Source of the DNA: JANYHF01 sp963732765
GTDB taxonomy: Bacteria; Pseudomonadota; Alphaproteobacteria; Rhizobiales; Hyphomicrobiaceae
NCBI GenBank assembly: GCA_963732765.1
Contig: CAVTAS010000008.1
Coordinates: 620,001 to 684,000, forward strand
DNA: 64,000 bases
Direction: 5' to 3'
Position numbers and translations under genes: made by a program. Positions 23,775 to 33,668 of this stretch are shown here, one piece after another; within the stretch, counting starts at the first letter, position 1; each line of letters opens with the position of its first letter. Under the pieces are notes generated by a model that saw nothing but the letters and a program-made list of their open reading frames with translations, did no database searches and was not told the DNA's origin.

Positions 23775-24743
23775 ATGAAAATAGCCGTATCCGGCTGCCT
23801 TCTCGCCGCCGCCATGACGGTTGCCTCAGTCGGTGGCGCTGACGCCGCCGCCTGCAAAGTCGGCATCGCCATGTACACGCTTGGCGCGCCCTATTTCGCC
23901 GCTCAGGTCGCCGCCGCAGAGGACCAGGCCAAGAAGGCCGGATGCGAAGTGACCAGTGCCGACGGTCAGAACGACATGGCCAAGGAGATTGCCGACGTCG
24001 AGGACATGGTCGCCAAGGGCGTCAACCTTTTGATCCTCAATCCGCGCGATCCCGAGGGGCTGGTGCCCGCCGCCGATGCCGCCACCAAGGCCGGCGTCAA
24101 AGTAGTGATCATGGACTCGAGCATCAGCACCAAGGCCAATGTCATCACCCAGGTGCGGTCTTCGAACGACCAGAACGGTTTCCTGGTTGGCCAGTGGCTG
24201 CAGAAGAAGATGCAAGGCAAGCCGATGAAAATCATTCTTCTGTCGGGTGATAAGGGCAACGAGGTCGGCCGTGATCGCCGCCTCGGCGTGTTCAAAGGCC
24301 TGGTGGAAGCCCAGCTCACCAACGAAGGCAAGGTCAGCTTTGAAGTGGTTGGGCATGGCTGGGGCGGCTGGTCGGACGAAGGCGGCCTGAAGGCCATGGA
24401 AGACCTGTTGACCGCGCATCCCGATGCCAATGTGGTTCTGGGCGAAAATGACTCCATGGTGCTCGGCGCCATCAAGGCCCTGGCCGCCGCCGGCAAGAAG
24501 GACGTGCTCGCGCTCGCCGCCGCCGACGGTCAGAAAGAGGCGCTCGCCCTGATCAAGACCGGCGCTTACGGCGCAACTGGCCTCAACGATCCGGACCTGG
24601 TCGCCCGTACCGCTGTCGACATCGGCTTGAAGGCCCTGAATGGCACGCTGCCGGCAGACTTCCCCAAGCTGAACTTGACCACGCCGGCCGTGATCACGCA
24701 GGAAAACGTCGACAAGTTCTATCGCGCTGACGCAGTGTTCTAG
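23775..24743 (+). CDS. Periplasmic sugar-binding protein, ribose/xylitol type
   Basis: First gene of the catabolic operon and receptor for its ABC importer. The 322-residue protein has a signal peptide (MKIAVSGCLLAAAMTVASVG, cleavage near DAA-AC). The periplasmic-binding fold follows: YTLGAPYFAAQVAAAEDQAK, DVEDMVAKGVNLLILNPRDP and AGVKVVIMDSSI. The hinge region is ENDSMVLGAIKALAAAGKKD. GGAGG eight bases before the ATG fixes the start. The protein belongs to the Peripla_BP_4 (RbsB-like) family, but ligand residues do not let me name the sugar or polyol. The Trp-rich loop GHGWGGWSDEGG is notable and may line the pocket. Confidence 0.9.
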   Translation: MKIAVSGCLLAAAMTVASVGGADAAACKVGIAMYTLGAPYFAAQVAAAEDQAKKAGCEVTSADGQNDMAKEIADVEDMVAKGVNLLILNPRDPEGLVPAADAATKAGVKVVIMDSSISTKANVITQVRSSNDQNGFLVGQWLQKKMQGKPMKIILLSGDKGNEVGRDRRLGVFKGLVEAQLTNEGKVSFEVVGHGWGGWSDEGGLKAMEDLLTAHPDANVVLGENDSMVLGAIKALAAAGKKDVLALAAADGQKEALALIKTGAYGATGLNDPDLVARTAVDIGLKALNGTLPADFPKLNLTTPAVITQENVDKFYRADAVF

Positions 24744-24836
24744 TCGTCCGCCCTTCCTCGGAATTGGCTGGACACATGCGTTTTAGAGGCGGCGGACCAG
24801 ACACCGCCGCCTCGAACCGGTGCACGTTGGAGCATC

Positions 24837-26348
24837 ATGGCCGATCTCGTCTCACTGAAAGCGATCAGCAAATCCTTCGGCGGCGTGCAGGCGTTGAAGT
24901 CGGTGGACTTCGATATCCGCGCCGGTGAGGTGCATGCGCTGCTGGGCGAGAACGGCGCCGGGAAATCGACGCTGATGCGCGTGCTCGGTGGTGAGTTCCA
25001 GCCGAGCGCCGGCTCGATCGAAATCGAGGGCGCTCACGTGGTGCTCAGCGATCCCCGCGCAGCCCGGGCGCTTGGAATTGTTATCATACATCAGGAACTG
25101 GCGCTGGCACCGGATTTGACGGTGGCGGAAAACATCTTTCTTGGCGAGTTGCCCGGTATCATATCCCACGCCGGCTTGCGCAAACGCGCAGGCGTGCTGA
25201 TCCAGAAACTCGGCTTCGACATCGATCCCTCCCGCACCGTCGGTTCGCTGTCGGTTGCGCACCAGCAGGTGGTCGAGATCGCCAAGGCGCTGGCCCGCGA
25301 CATCAAGATCATCGTGTTCGACGAGCCAACGTCTGTGCTCTCGGCGGCCGATGCGGCGCGGTTGCACCAGATCATCCACGGCCTCAGCGCCAAGGGCGTC
25401 GGCGTGGTCTACATCTCGCACCGCCTGGACGAGGTGTTCGACATCGCGACGCGAATGACCGTGCTGAAGGATGGCGAGAAGGTCGGCACCGTCAATACCA
25501 AGGACATCAAGGTCGATGGCCTGATCCGCATGATGGTGGGACGGCCGCTGTCGGCGATGTTTCCGCCGCGCTCGTCCCGCAACCTGAGTGCGGAAGTTCT
25601 GAGGGCAGACAATCTCAACGCCGGGCGCATGGTGCGCAACGTCTCGCTGACGGTCAGGGCCGGAGAGATCGTCGGCCTCGGCGGTCTGGTCGGCTCGGGG
25701 CGGACCGAAACCGTGCGAGCGATATTCGGCGCCGACCGGCTTGAGAGTGGCACCGTTACGTTCAAGGGCAAGCCGCAGTCTTTCCGCTCGCCGGTGGATG
25801 CGGTGAAAGCCGGCATCGGCTTTGTCCCGGAAGATCGCAAGCTGCATGGAGTGGTGCTGGACAAACCGATCAAGACCAACGTCACGATGGCCCGCACAGC
25901 GTCGGTCACCAATGCGTTCGGTTTCCTGAAGTTCAGCACCGAAAACAGCATCGTTGAAGATTTGGGCCGCAAGTTGCGTCTGAAGGCCAACAGCATCGAG
26001 GATCCCGCCCACAGCCTGTCGGGCGGCAACCAGCAGAAGGTGGTGCTGGCCAAATGGTTCCACGCCGGCGGCGACCTGATCATACTCGATGAACCGACAC
26101 GCGGCGTCGATGTCGGCGCCAAGACCGAGATCTACGCCCTGATCAACAAGCTGGCCGAGGATGGCAAGGCCGTGCTCATCGTATCGTCCGAGCACCAGGA
26201 GCTGTTCGGCCTGTGCGACCGGGTCATCGCCATGGGCGAGGGCGAGGTGCGCGGCGAGTTGCTGCCGGCCCAGTACAGCGAAGAGAACCTGCTCGCCCTC
26301 TCCATGACGGGCGGCAGCCGATCCAGATCCAAGAGCGCCAACGCATGA
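24837..26348 (+). CDS. Sugar ABC transporter ATP-binding protein
   Basis: A 503-residue RbsA-type ATPase with two ABC domains. The first has Walker A GENGAGKSTLMRVLGG, signature LSVAHQQVVEIAKALA and Walker B IIVFDEPTSVLS; the second has the degenerate loop GLVGSGRTETVRAIFG, LSGGNQQKVVLAKWF and LIILDEPTRGVDVG. It drives the permease encoded next, with which it overlaps by four bases (ATGA), a sign of coupled translation. The sequence is clearly distinct from GguA, so the window holds two separate importers of this class. Confidence 0.94.
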   Translation: MADLVSLKAISKSFGGVQALKSVDFDIRAGEVHALLGENGAGKSTLMRVLGGEFQPSAGSIEIEGAHVVLSDPRAARALGIVIIHQELALAPDLTVAENIFLGELPGIISHAGLRKRAGVLIQKLGFDIDPSRTVGSLSVAHQQVVEIAKALARDIKIIVFDEPTSVLSAADAARLHQIIHGLSAKGVGVVYISHRLDEVFDIATRMTVLKDGEKVGTVNTKDIKVDGLIRMMVGRPLSAMFPPRSSRNLSAEVLRADNLNAGRMVRNVSLTVRAGEIVGLGGLVGSGRTETVRAIFGADRLESGTVTFKGKPQSFRSPVDAVKAGIGFVPEDRKLHGVVLDKPIKTNVTMARTASVTNAFGFLKFSTENSIVEDLGRKLRLKANSIEDPAHSLSGGNQQKVVLAKWFHAGGDLIILDEPTRGVDVGAKTEIYALINKLAEDGKAVLIVSSEHQELFGLCDRVIAMGEGEVRGELLPAQYSEENLLALSMTGGSRSRSKSANA

Positions 26349-27340
26349 GCACCGTCATCGAAACCACCGAGCCGCAGGGCAAGCCGAGGACTTACGATTT
26401 CGCTTCGCTGCTGCAGCGCTTTGGCACGCTCGGCATTTTTCTCGTGCTGGTTGCGGTCGCCAGCTACTGGTCGCCGATCTTCCTCAGCCAGGGCAACATC
26501 CTCAACGTGTTGCGTCAGGTCGCCTCCAGCGCTGGCATCATGGCGGTCGGCATGCTGTTCGTCATCCTGACCCGCGGTATCGATCTGTCGGTGGGCTCCA
26601 TCGCGGCGCTCGGCAGTGTGCTGACGGGTTACTTCGTCGCCATCCAGGGCTTCGGTACTGGCATGACCATCGTCCTGGTGCTGCTCTCGGGCGCGGCCTG
26701 CGGGCTGGTCACCGGCGGCTTTGTCGCCTTCTTGAAACTGCCGTCCTTCGTCATGTCGCTGGCTATGATGGCCATCGCGCGCGGTCTGTCGCTAATCATC
26801 TCGGACGGCCGCCCGATCTCGCTGGGCGATGCGGGCGCAACCTTCACGCAGTTCGGCTCCGGCTTTTTTCTCGGCATCCCGCAGCCGGTATGGCTGATGT
26901 TCGCCGTCTTCATCCTTGGCGGCATCGTGCTGAATTTCACGCGCTTTGGCCGCATCGTCACCGCCATCGGCTCGAACGAAGAGGCGGTGCGGCTCTCAGG
27001 TATTCCGGTGGCGCGCTATATCGTGGCCGTCTACGTCCTATCAGGCGTGCTGGCGGCCGTCGCCGGCATCATCTCATCGAGCCGCACCGCAGTCGGATCG
27101 TCCCAGGTCGGTGTTGCCGCCGAACTGAACGTCATCGCGGCCGTGGTGATCGGCGGCGCCAGCCTGATGGGCGGGCGCGGTGGCGTCATCAACACATTCC
27201 TCGGCGCCATCATCATGGGCATCATCGCCAATATCATGAACCTGGCCGGCGTGCCGGGCTATCACCAGCAGGTCTACATGGGGCTGATTATCATCATCGC
27301 CATGCTCATTCAGTATACCACCAAAGCGATGAAGGCCTGA
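26345..27340 (+). CDS. Sugar ABC transporter permease, RbsC-like
   Basis: A 331-residue inner-membrane protein of the ribose-type permease family (BPD_transp_2). About eight to ten hydrophobic segments are seen. The conserved region VILTRGIDLSVGSIAALGSV and the coupling loop FGRIVTAIGSNEEAVRLSGI identify the family. The ATG overlaps the ATPase stop codon. Length is normal for RbsC. Confidence 0.93.
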   Translation: MSTVIETTEPQGKPRTYDFASLLQRFGTLGIFLVLVAVASYWSPIFLSQGNILNVLRQVASSAGIMAVGMLFVILTRGIDLSVGSIAALGSVLTGYFVAIQGFGTGMTIVLVLLSGAACGLVTGGFVAFLKLPSFVMSLAMMAIARGLSLIISDGRPISLGDAGATFTQFGSGFFLGIPQPVWLMFAVFILGGIVLNFTRFGRIVTAIGSNEEAVRLSGIPVARYIVAVYVLSGVLAAVAGIISSSRTAVGSSQVGVAAELNVIAAVVIGGASLMGGRGGVINTFLGAIIMGIIANIMNLAGVPGYHQQVYMGLIIIIAMLIQYTTKAMKA

Positions 27341-27371
27341 TCACCAGTCGGCAGACAGGACACTTAACAAC

Positions 27372-28391
27372 ATGCTCGCAGCTGTCATGCATTCACCCGG
27401 CGACATTCGCCTGGACGAGGTTCCCATGCCTTCGCCGAAACCCGGCGAGGTGCTGTTGCGCGTCGCGGCCGTGGGCGTGTGCGGCTCGGACATTCCGCGC
27501 ATGCTGGTCAAGGGCGCACACAATATGCCGATCATCTGCGGGCATGAGTTCAGCGGCCACATTGTCGATGTAGGCGTGGGCGTCACTGGCTTTGCCAAGG
27601 GCGAACTGGTCGGCGTAGCGCCGATGATCCCCTGCCGGACCTGCGACCAATGCCAGACCGGCAACTTCTCGCGCTGCCGCGACTACGACTACTTCGGCAG
27701 CCGCTGCGATGGCGCCTATACGGAATATGTCGCGGTCCCGACCGGCAATCTCTTGAAGGCTCCTGCCGGCATGGACCCGCGCGCCGTCGCCATGATCGAT
27801 CCCGCGTCCATCGCGCTGCATGCCATCTGGAAATCGCCGCCGACGGTAGGCCAGCGCGGCGGTGTGATCGGCTGCGGGCCTATCGGGCTGTTCGCCATCC
27901 AGTGGATGAAGCTGATGGGCTGCGCCGAAGTCATCGCCGTCGATATCTCGCCCGAGAAACTCGCCCAAGCGAAACAAGCCGGCGCGTCGCAGGCTTTCCT
28001 CATCACAGACGATATTCCGCCAACGCTCAAATGCGACCTAATCGTCGAGGCCGCGGGCCACAACTCCTCGATCAACCTCGCGGCCAAGCTCGCGGCCCCC
28101 GGCGGCCACGTCGTGTTCATTGGCATTCCGGTCGGCGACGTGACTCTGGAGAACAAGAGTTTCCAGAATTTCCTTCGCCAGGAAGTGTCACTGCACGGGG
28201 CCTGGAATTCGTTCGGCGCGCCTTATCCCGGCAAGCAGTGGACGGTCACGCTCGACGCGCTTGCCACGGGCAAGCTGAAATGGGAATTCATGATCACGCA
28301 CGAATTGCCCTTGAAAGAGCTGCCGGCCATGTTCCAGAAGATCAAGGAGAGGTCGGTGTTCTTCTCTAAAATCCTGTTCACCCCCCAATAA
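27372..28391 (+). CDS. Zinc-dependent medium-chain dehydrogenase, polyol/galactitol-phosphate DH-like
   Basis: A 339-residue MDR enzyme that probably oxidises a secondary alcohol of the imported polyol or its derivative with NAD(P). The catalytic zinc site is VGVCGSDIPR plus ICGHEFSGHIVDVG, and the structural zinc site is CRTCDQCQTGNFSRC. The Rossmann nucleotide motif is GVIGCGPIGLFAIQWMKLMG. The tract LHGAWNSFGAPYPGKQW is typical of the branch containing galactitol-1-phosphate 5-dehydrogenase. It sits 31 bases after the permease and 12 bases before the kinase, so it is within the operon. The substrate is not determined. Confidence 0.88.
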   Translation: MLAAVMHSPGDIRLDEVPMPSPKPGEVLLRVAAVGVCGSDIPRMLVKGAHNMPIICGHEFSGHIVDVGVGVTGFAKGELVGVAPMIPCRTCDQCQTGNFSRCRDYDYFGSRCDGAYTEYVAVPTGNLLKAPAGMDPRAVAMIDPASIALHAIWKSPPTVGQRGGVIGCGPIGLFAIQWMKLMGCAEVIAVDISPEKLAQAKQAGASQAFLITDDIPPTLKCDLIVEAAGHNSSINLAAKLAAPGGHVVFIGIPVGDVTLENKSFQNFLRQEVSLHGAWNSFGAPYPGKQWTVTLDALATGKLKWEFMITHELPLKELPAMFQKIKERSVFFSKILFTPQ

Positions 28392-28403
28392 ACGGCCGGC
28401 AGA

Positions 28404-29915
28404 GTGGGCAACCTCCTCGGATTGGATTTCGGCACAGGCGGCGTGCGCGTAGGCATGTTCGACCTCACCGCACGGCGGCTGATCGGCGAGGCCGAGGCGT
28501 CCTACGACACCGTCTATCCCCGCCCCGCCTGGGCCGAGCAATCGCCTGCCGACTGGTGGGAGGCGACGGGCCGCGCCACCCGTGGCCTGATGCGCGACCT
28601 CGGCTCGCCCGAAATCGCCGGGCTGTGCGTCGCGACGACTGCCTCGACCGTGGTGGCCTGCCGCAGCGATGGTACACCGTTGCGGCCAGCACTGCTGTGG
28701 ATGGACAGCCGCGCAGCCGCAGAAGCCAAGCGCAGTGAAACCTCGCGCAATCCCGTGATGGACTTTGTCGGCGGTAGCAATGCCGCCGAGTGGCTGATCT
28801 CCAAGGCTATGTGGCTGAAGGCGCACGAGCCCGACATCTACGCTGGCGCCGACATCATTTGCGAATGCCTCGACTACATCAACTTCCAGCTCACGGGCAT
28901 GTGGGCCGGCTCGCGCATGAACGCGACCTGCAAATGGAACTATGATTCCGTCGCGCGTCGCTTTCCCGGCGAACTCTACGAGGAATTCGGCGTCGGCGGC
29001 CTCGAAGCAAAACTACCGCCGGACATTTACGCCGTAGGCGCACGAATCGCGACCATCAGCGAGCAAGCGCGCCAGCATCTGGGACTCGCCAACCGTCCCA
29101 TCGTCGCCCAAGGTGGCATCGACGCCCATATCGGCATGCTCGGCGCCGATACGCTGAAACCTGGCCAGATGCTCATGATCGGCGGCACATCTATCGTGCA
29201 GCTGTTCCAACTCGATCAGCAGCGCGCCATGACCGGCTTCTGGGGGCCGTATCCAAATGCGCTTGTCGACGATCTCTGGCTGGTGGAAGCGGGACAGGTT
29301 TCGGCCGGTTCGGTGCTCTCCTGGTGGGCCAAGGACATCTTCGAGCTGAAGGGTCCCGGCCGGGAAGCCCTGCGCGAAGCCGCCGCCGCCATCCCGGTCG
29401 GCGGGACGGGCCTCATCACGCTCGATTATTTCATGGGCAACCGCACGCCCTATCGCGATCCCAAACTGCGTGGCGCAATCCTGGGCCTGTCGCTCAGTCA
29501 CGACCGGGCCGCGCTCTATCGCTCGGCCATCGAGGCGGTAGCGCTGGCCTCGGCCAACGTTCTCAAACGCATCGACGAGTTGAAGGTTCCGGTCAATCAC
29601 ATCGTGACCGCCGGCGGCTATGCCAAGAACCGACTCTGGCTGCAGGCCACCGTCGATGCCATCGGCATGCCGGTGCACCTGTCCAAGGAGGCCAACCTCA
29701 CCATTGTCGGCGCTGCCGCCTCGGCCGCGGTCGGCGCGGGCTTGGCCAAGGATCTGTTCGCCGCAGCCGCCGCAGTTGCTCCGCAGACGGTCAAAATTGC
29801 GCCTGACGCAAAATCCCACGAAGCCTACAAGCATTTGCTCGCCGACTATATCGAGGCCACCAACTTGTTGGCGCCACTGTCGCGCCGTCTGGCCGACCGC
29901 CAGTTGGAGCGCTAA
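28404..29915 (+). CDS. FGGY-family carbohydrate kinase
   Basis: A 503-residue sugar kinase. It starts with GTG at 28404. The N-terminal phosphate-binding loop is LLGLDFGTGGVRVGMFDL, and the first FGGY domain contains ALLWMDSRAAAEA, the xylulokinase-like substrate region. The C-terminal domain has the ATP-site tract VTAGGYAKNRLWLQATVDAI. The order after the dehydrogenase suggests that it phosphorylates a ketose product. Members of this family act on xylulose, ribulose, erythritol and others, so only the class is certain. The next gene encodes DeoC, an unusual partner for an FGGY kinase. Confidence 0.9.
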   Translation: MGNLLGLDFGTGGVRVGMFDLTARRLIGEAEASYDTVYPRPAWAEQSPADWWEATGRATRGLMRDLGSPEIAGLCVATTASTVVACRSDGTPLRPALLWMDSRAAAEAKRSETSRNPVMDFVGGSNAAEWLISKAMWLKAHEPDIYAGADIICECLDYINFQLTGMWAGSRMNATCKWNYDSVARRFPGELYEEFGVGGLEAKLPPDIYAVGARIATISEQARQHLGLANRPIVAQGGIDAHIGMLGADTLKPGQMLMIGGTSIVQLFQLDQQRAMTGFWGPYPNALVDDLWLVEAGQVSAGSVLSWWAKDIFELKGPGREALREAAAAIPVGGTGLITLDYFMGNRTPYRDPKLRGAILGLSLSHDRAALYRSAIEAVALASANVLKRIDELKVPVNHIVTAGGYAKNRLWLQATVDAIGMPVHLSKEANLTIVGAAASAAVGAGLAKDLFAAAAAVAPQTVKIAPDAKSHEAYKHLLADYIEATNLLAPLSRRLADRQLER

Positions 29916-29943
29916 GCTGGTGCACCCTTTGGAGACTTCCGCC

Positions 29944-30937
29944 ATGCAAGACACCGGTCACGCGCCGTCCGTTCATAGGTCCAACGCGCCGACGCGCAAT
30001 CCAGGCACGCCGCTGACGCCGGCCTGGTTCGAAACGGCGCAGGCCAATACCTCGGCGGCCGAGCGGCGGGCAGCGACGCTCACGACACGGCGCAGCGTCA
30101 AGAAGGAGTATCAGGCCGCCTGGCTGGTGAAGGCGCTGACCTGCATCGATCTCACCACGCTGGCAGGCGACGATACCGCCGGCCGAGTGCAACGTCTGTG
30201 CGCCAAGGCGCGGCGGCCGTTGCGCGACGATATCGTCGAGGCGCTTGGGCCTGACGTCCGCTCCACCGAAGGTAGGCGCGATCTGCGTTTATCCCGCCAT
30301 GGTGCCCCACGCGGTGAAAGCGCTGGCCGGTTCCGGCATTCCGGTCGCCTCGGTCGCGACGGGCTTTCCCGCTGGCCTCACCCCACTGCCGATCCGGCTT
30401 GCCGAGATTAAGTGGGCGGTCGATCAGGGGGCGGAGGAAATCGACATCGTGATCCACCGCGAGCAGGTGCTGACGCAGGATTGGGCAGCGCTCTACGACG
30501 AGATCGCCGCCATGCGCGCGGCCTGCGGGGCGGCGCATCTCAAAGCCATCCTCGCCACCGGCGACTTGAAAACGCTGCGCAATGTCTACAAGGCCTCGAT
30601 GGTGGCCATGCAAGCCGGGGCCGATTTCATCAAGACCTCCACCGGCAAGGAGGACGTGAATGCGACGCTCCCCGTAAGCCTCACCATGGTCCGTGCCCTG
30701 CGCGATTACGGCGACTTGACCGGGTTCAAGATCGGCTTCAAGCCGGCCGGCGGACTGAAAACGGCCAAGGACGCCATGGCCTGGCAAATCCTCATGAAGG
30801 AGGAACTCGGCCGCCGCTGGCTGGAGCCCGATCTGTTCCGCATCGGCGCCAGCTCCATGCTCGGCGACATCGAGCGGCAATTGGAGCACTTCGTTACCGG
30901 GCGCTATTCGGCGCTATCACACCATGCGCTGGCCTAA
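29944..30937 (+). CDS. deoC: Deoxyribose-phosphate aldolase (DeoC), interrupted by one apparent extra base
   Basis: Class I aldolase that splits 2-deoxyribose 5-phosphate into glyceraldehyde 3-phosphate and acetaldehyde. From ATG 29944 (GGAG upstream) the frame reads WLVKALTCIDLTTLAGDDTA to RRPLRDDIVEALG. It then shifts near 30247-30249, and the next frame continues LTSAPPKVGAICVYPAMVPH. Removing one G of ggg joins them into a 330-residue protein, the length of the long DeoC branch. The Schiff-base Lys lies in ADFIKTSTGKED, and GFKIGFKPAGGLKTAKDAMA supplies the phosphate site. The catalytic barrel is otherwise intact. The neighbouring aldehyde dehydrogenase would oxidise the acetaldehyde. The frameshift may be a sequence error. 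Confidence 0.88.
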
Positions 30938-30966
30938 GCAAGACCGGCAGGCTCGCAGCTCCTTCG

Positions 30967-31130
30967 CCTTCTCCCTTAGGGAGAAGGTGCCCGGCCTGCG
31001 CGGAGGCGCAAAAGAATGGGGGCGGATGAGGGGGTTGCGGTCGGAGTGGGACGCACGCTGTGAGTACAACCTTACCCGCAATCCCCTCATCCGGCGCTGA
31101 AACGCGCCACCTTCTCCCAAAGGGAGAAGG
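30967..31130. repeat. Long intergenic palindrome, second copy of CTTCTCCCTTTGGGAGAAGG family
   Basis: The ends are ccttctcccttagggagaag and ccttctcccaaagggagaag, each a hairpin. Inner arms gcggatgaggggg and cccctcatccg pair across a unique centre. This is the same family as 3326-3464, again inside a sugar-catabolic operon, here between deoC and the aldehyde dehydrogenase gene. Confidence 0.8.
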
Positions 31131-31171
31131 AAGAGCCCGGGTCGGCGAAAATGGAATGGAAGGAAGATATC

Positions 31172-33584
31172 ATGCCTAAGGTCGCCGATGTTCTGGACAC
31201 CATGGACTACGGTCCCTCGCCCGAGGCCAATACGCATGTGCTGAGCTGGCTTGCGCGCCATAAGGACGGGTTCGGACATTTCATCGGGGGCGAGTTCGCC
31301 CAAGCTGCCAGCAAGTCCGATGGCAAGGCCTGGATCGATGTCACCAATCCGGCCAATGGCGCGGTGCTGGGGCGCGTCCCGCAAGGGACCGCAGCCGATG
31401 TGGACTCTGCCGTAAAGGCGGCACGCAAAGCCTTTCCGGCCTGGTCGAAGCTTTCGGGGTTCGAGCGCGGAAAGCACCTCTATGCGCTGGCCCGCCACAT
31501 CCAGAAGCGCGAGCGCTTCTTTGCTGTGCTGGAAACCATGGACAACGGTAAGACCATTCGCGAGAGCCGCGATATCGATGTTCCGCTGGTGGCGCGCCAC
31601 TTTTATCATCATGCCGGCTGGGCGCAGCTGATCGACAGCGAGTTCCCCGGTTATGGCCCGGTCGGTGTCTGTGGGCAGATCATTCCCTGGAACTTCCCGC
31701 TGCTGATGCTGGCCTGGAAAATCGCCCCGGCGCTGGCCGCTGGCAACACCGTGGTGCTGAAGCCGGCGGAGTTCACGCCGCTGACCGCCCTGGCGCTGGC
31801 CGAGGCCTGCATCGAAGCGGGCATTCCCAAGGGCGTCGTCAACATCGTCACCGGCGATGGCGAGACCGGTGCCGCGCTGGTTGCCCATGAGGACATCGAC
31901 AAGATCGCCTTCACTGGCTCAACTGAGGTAGGCCGAGCCATTCGCATCGCCACGGCCGGTACCGGCAAGAAGCTGTCGCTGGAGCTGGGCGGCAAATCGC
32001 CGTTCATCGTCTTCGACGATGCCGATCTGGATGCCGCCGTCGAAGGCGTGGTCGATGCCGTCTGGTTCAACCAGGGGCAGGTGTGCTGCGCGGGCACGCG
32101 GCTGCTGATGCAGGAAGGCGTCGCGCAACGGCTGATCGCGAAACTGAAACGGCGCATGGAGACGTTGCGCATCGGCGACCCGCTCGACAAATCCACCGAT
32201 ATGGGGCCGTTGGTGGCGCCGGTGCAATTGGACCGTGTGCGGATGCTGGTCAAGAAGGGGCAGGCCGAGGGTGGCACACTGATCCAGGCGCCGGGCAAGC
32301 TGCCGAAGGAGGGGACCTACTTTCCGCCCTCGCTGTTCGTCGACGTTGGCAGCGCCTCCACCGTGATGCAGGAGGAGATTTTCGGCCCGGTCATCTCGGC
32401 CATGACATTCCGTACACCCGACGAGGCTGTCACGCTCGCCAACCATACGCGCTACGGCCTCGCCGCCTCGATCTGGTCCGAGAACCTGAACGTGGCGCTG
32501 GAGACCGCCGCGCGCATGCAGGCCGGCGTGGTGTGGATCAACTCCACCAATCTCGTTCGATGCGGCGGCCGGCTTCGGTGGCTACAAGGAAAGCGGCTTT
32601 GGCCGCGAGGGCGGGCGCGAGGGGCTGTACGAGTATCTGGTCGCCGACTGGACCAAGGCGCTTGCCGCGGCAAAGCCAAAGAAGGCTGCGGACCTGTCGG
32701 GCGCAACATCAGCGACAGCACGCGCCGAAGGCGTGTCGTCCATCGACCGCACGGCAAAACTCTACATCGGTGGCAAGCAGGCGCGGCCCGATGGCGGCTA
32801 TTCCTACGCGGTGCTGGACAGCGCCGGCAAAGTCACGGGGCAGGCGGGCCTGGGCAACCGCAAGGACATCCGCAATGCCGTCGAGACCGCCGTGAAGGCG
32901 ACCGCCTGGTCAACAGCAACGGCGCACAACCGCGCGCAAGTCCTATTCTTCCTGGCCGAAAACCTTGATGCGCGTGCCGCCGAATTCGCCAAGCGCCTCA
33001 CCCAAGCCGGCGCGTCGGCCCGCGACGCCAAGCGCGAGGTCGACGCCGCCATCGAGCGCCTGTTCTTCTATGCCGCCCATGCCGACAAATACGACGGACG
33101 CGTCCATTCAACCAACGCCAAACGGCAGGTCACCTTCGCTATGCACGAGCCCTTCGGCGTGATGGGTCTTGTCTGCCCCGACGAAGCGCCGCTGCTCGGG
33201 CTGATCTCGCTGCTGGCGCCGGCTCTCGCCATGGGCAACCGCGTGGTGCTGGTGCCCTCGCAATCCCAGCCGCTGAGCGCCACCGATCTCTACCAGGTAC
33301 TGGACACAAGCGACGTGCCCGCCGGAACCGTCAGCATCGTGACGGGCGTGCGCGACGAACTGGCCAAGACGCTTGCCGAGCACGACGAAGTGGCCGCGCT
33401 TTGGTATTACGGCAGCGCTGAAGGCTCGGCCATGGTCGAGAGGGCCTCGGCCGGTAACCTGAAGCGCACCTGGGTCAGCCACGGCAAGGCCATTGATTGG
33501 TTCAACCCGGCGCAGGGTCAAGGCGCCGAATTCCTGCGCAGCGCCGTGCAGGTCAAGAACATCTGGGTGCCCTACGGCGAATAG
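31172..33584 (+). CDS. Two-domain aldehyde dehydrogenase, interrupted by one apparent extra base
   Basis: A long (about 803 residues) aldehyde dehydrogenase, probably oxidising the aldehyde released by DeoC. Domain one is complete to the catalytic site: PWNFPLLMLAWKIAPALAAG, the NAD site IAFTGSTEVGRAI, the general base LELGGKSPF and the nucleophile WFNQGQVCCAGTRL. At about 32558 the frame shifts within STNL. The next frame continues FDAAAGFGGYKESGFGREGG and into a second, degenerate ALDH-like domain (KLYIGGKQARPDGGY, EPFGVMGLVCPDEAPLLGLI) that lacks an obvious catalytic Cys. Such fused proteins usually follow deoC. GGAAGGAAG before ATG 31172 supports the start. One base removed from ctcgttc restores the full protein. 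Confidence 0.88.
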
Positions 33585-33668
33585 CGAGGACGGGGTCACG
33601 CTAGCCTGTCAGCATCGGCTATGCGGCTCTGGAGATCGGTGATCGGCCGTTGTTGCGATCGAGGTCAG

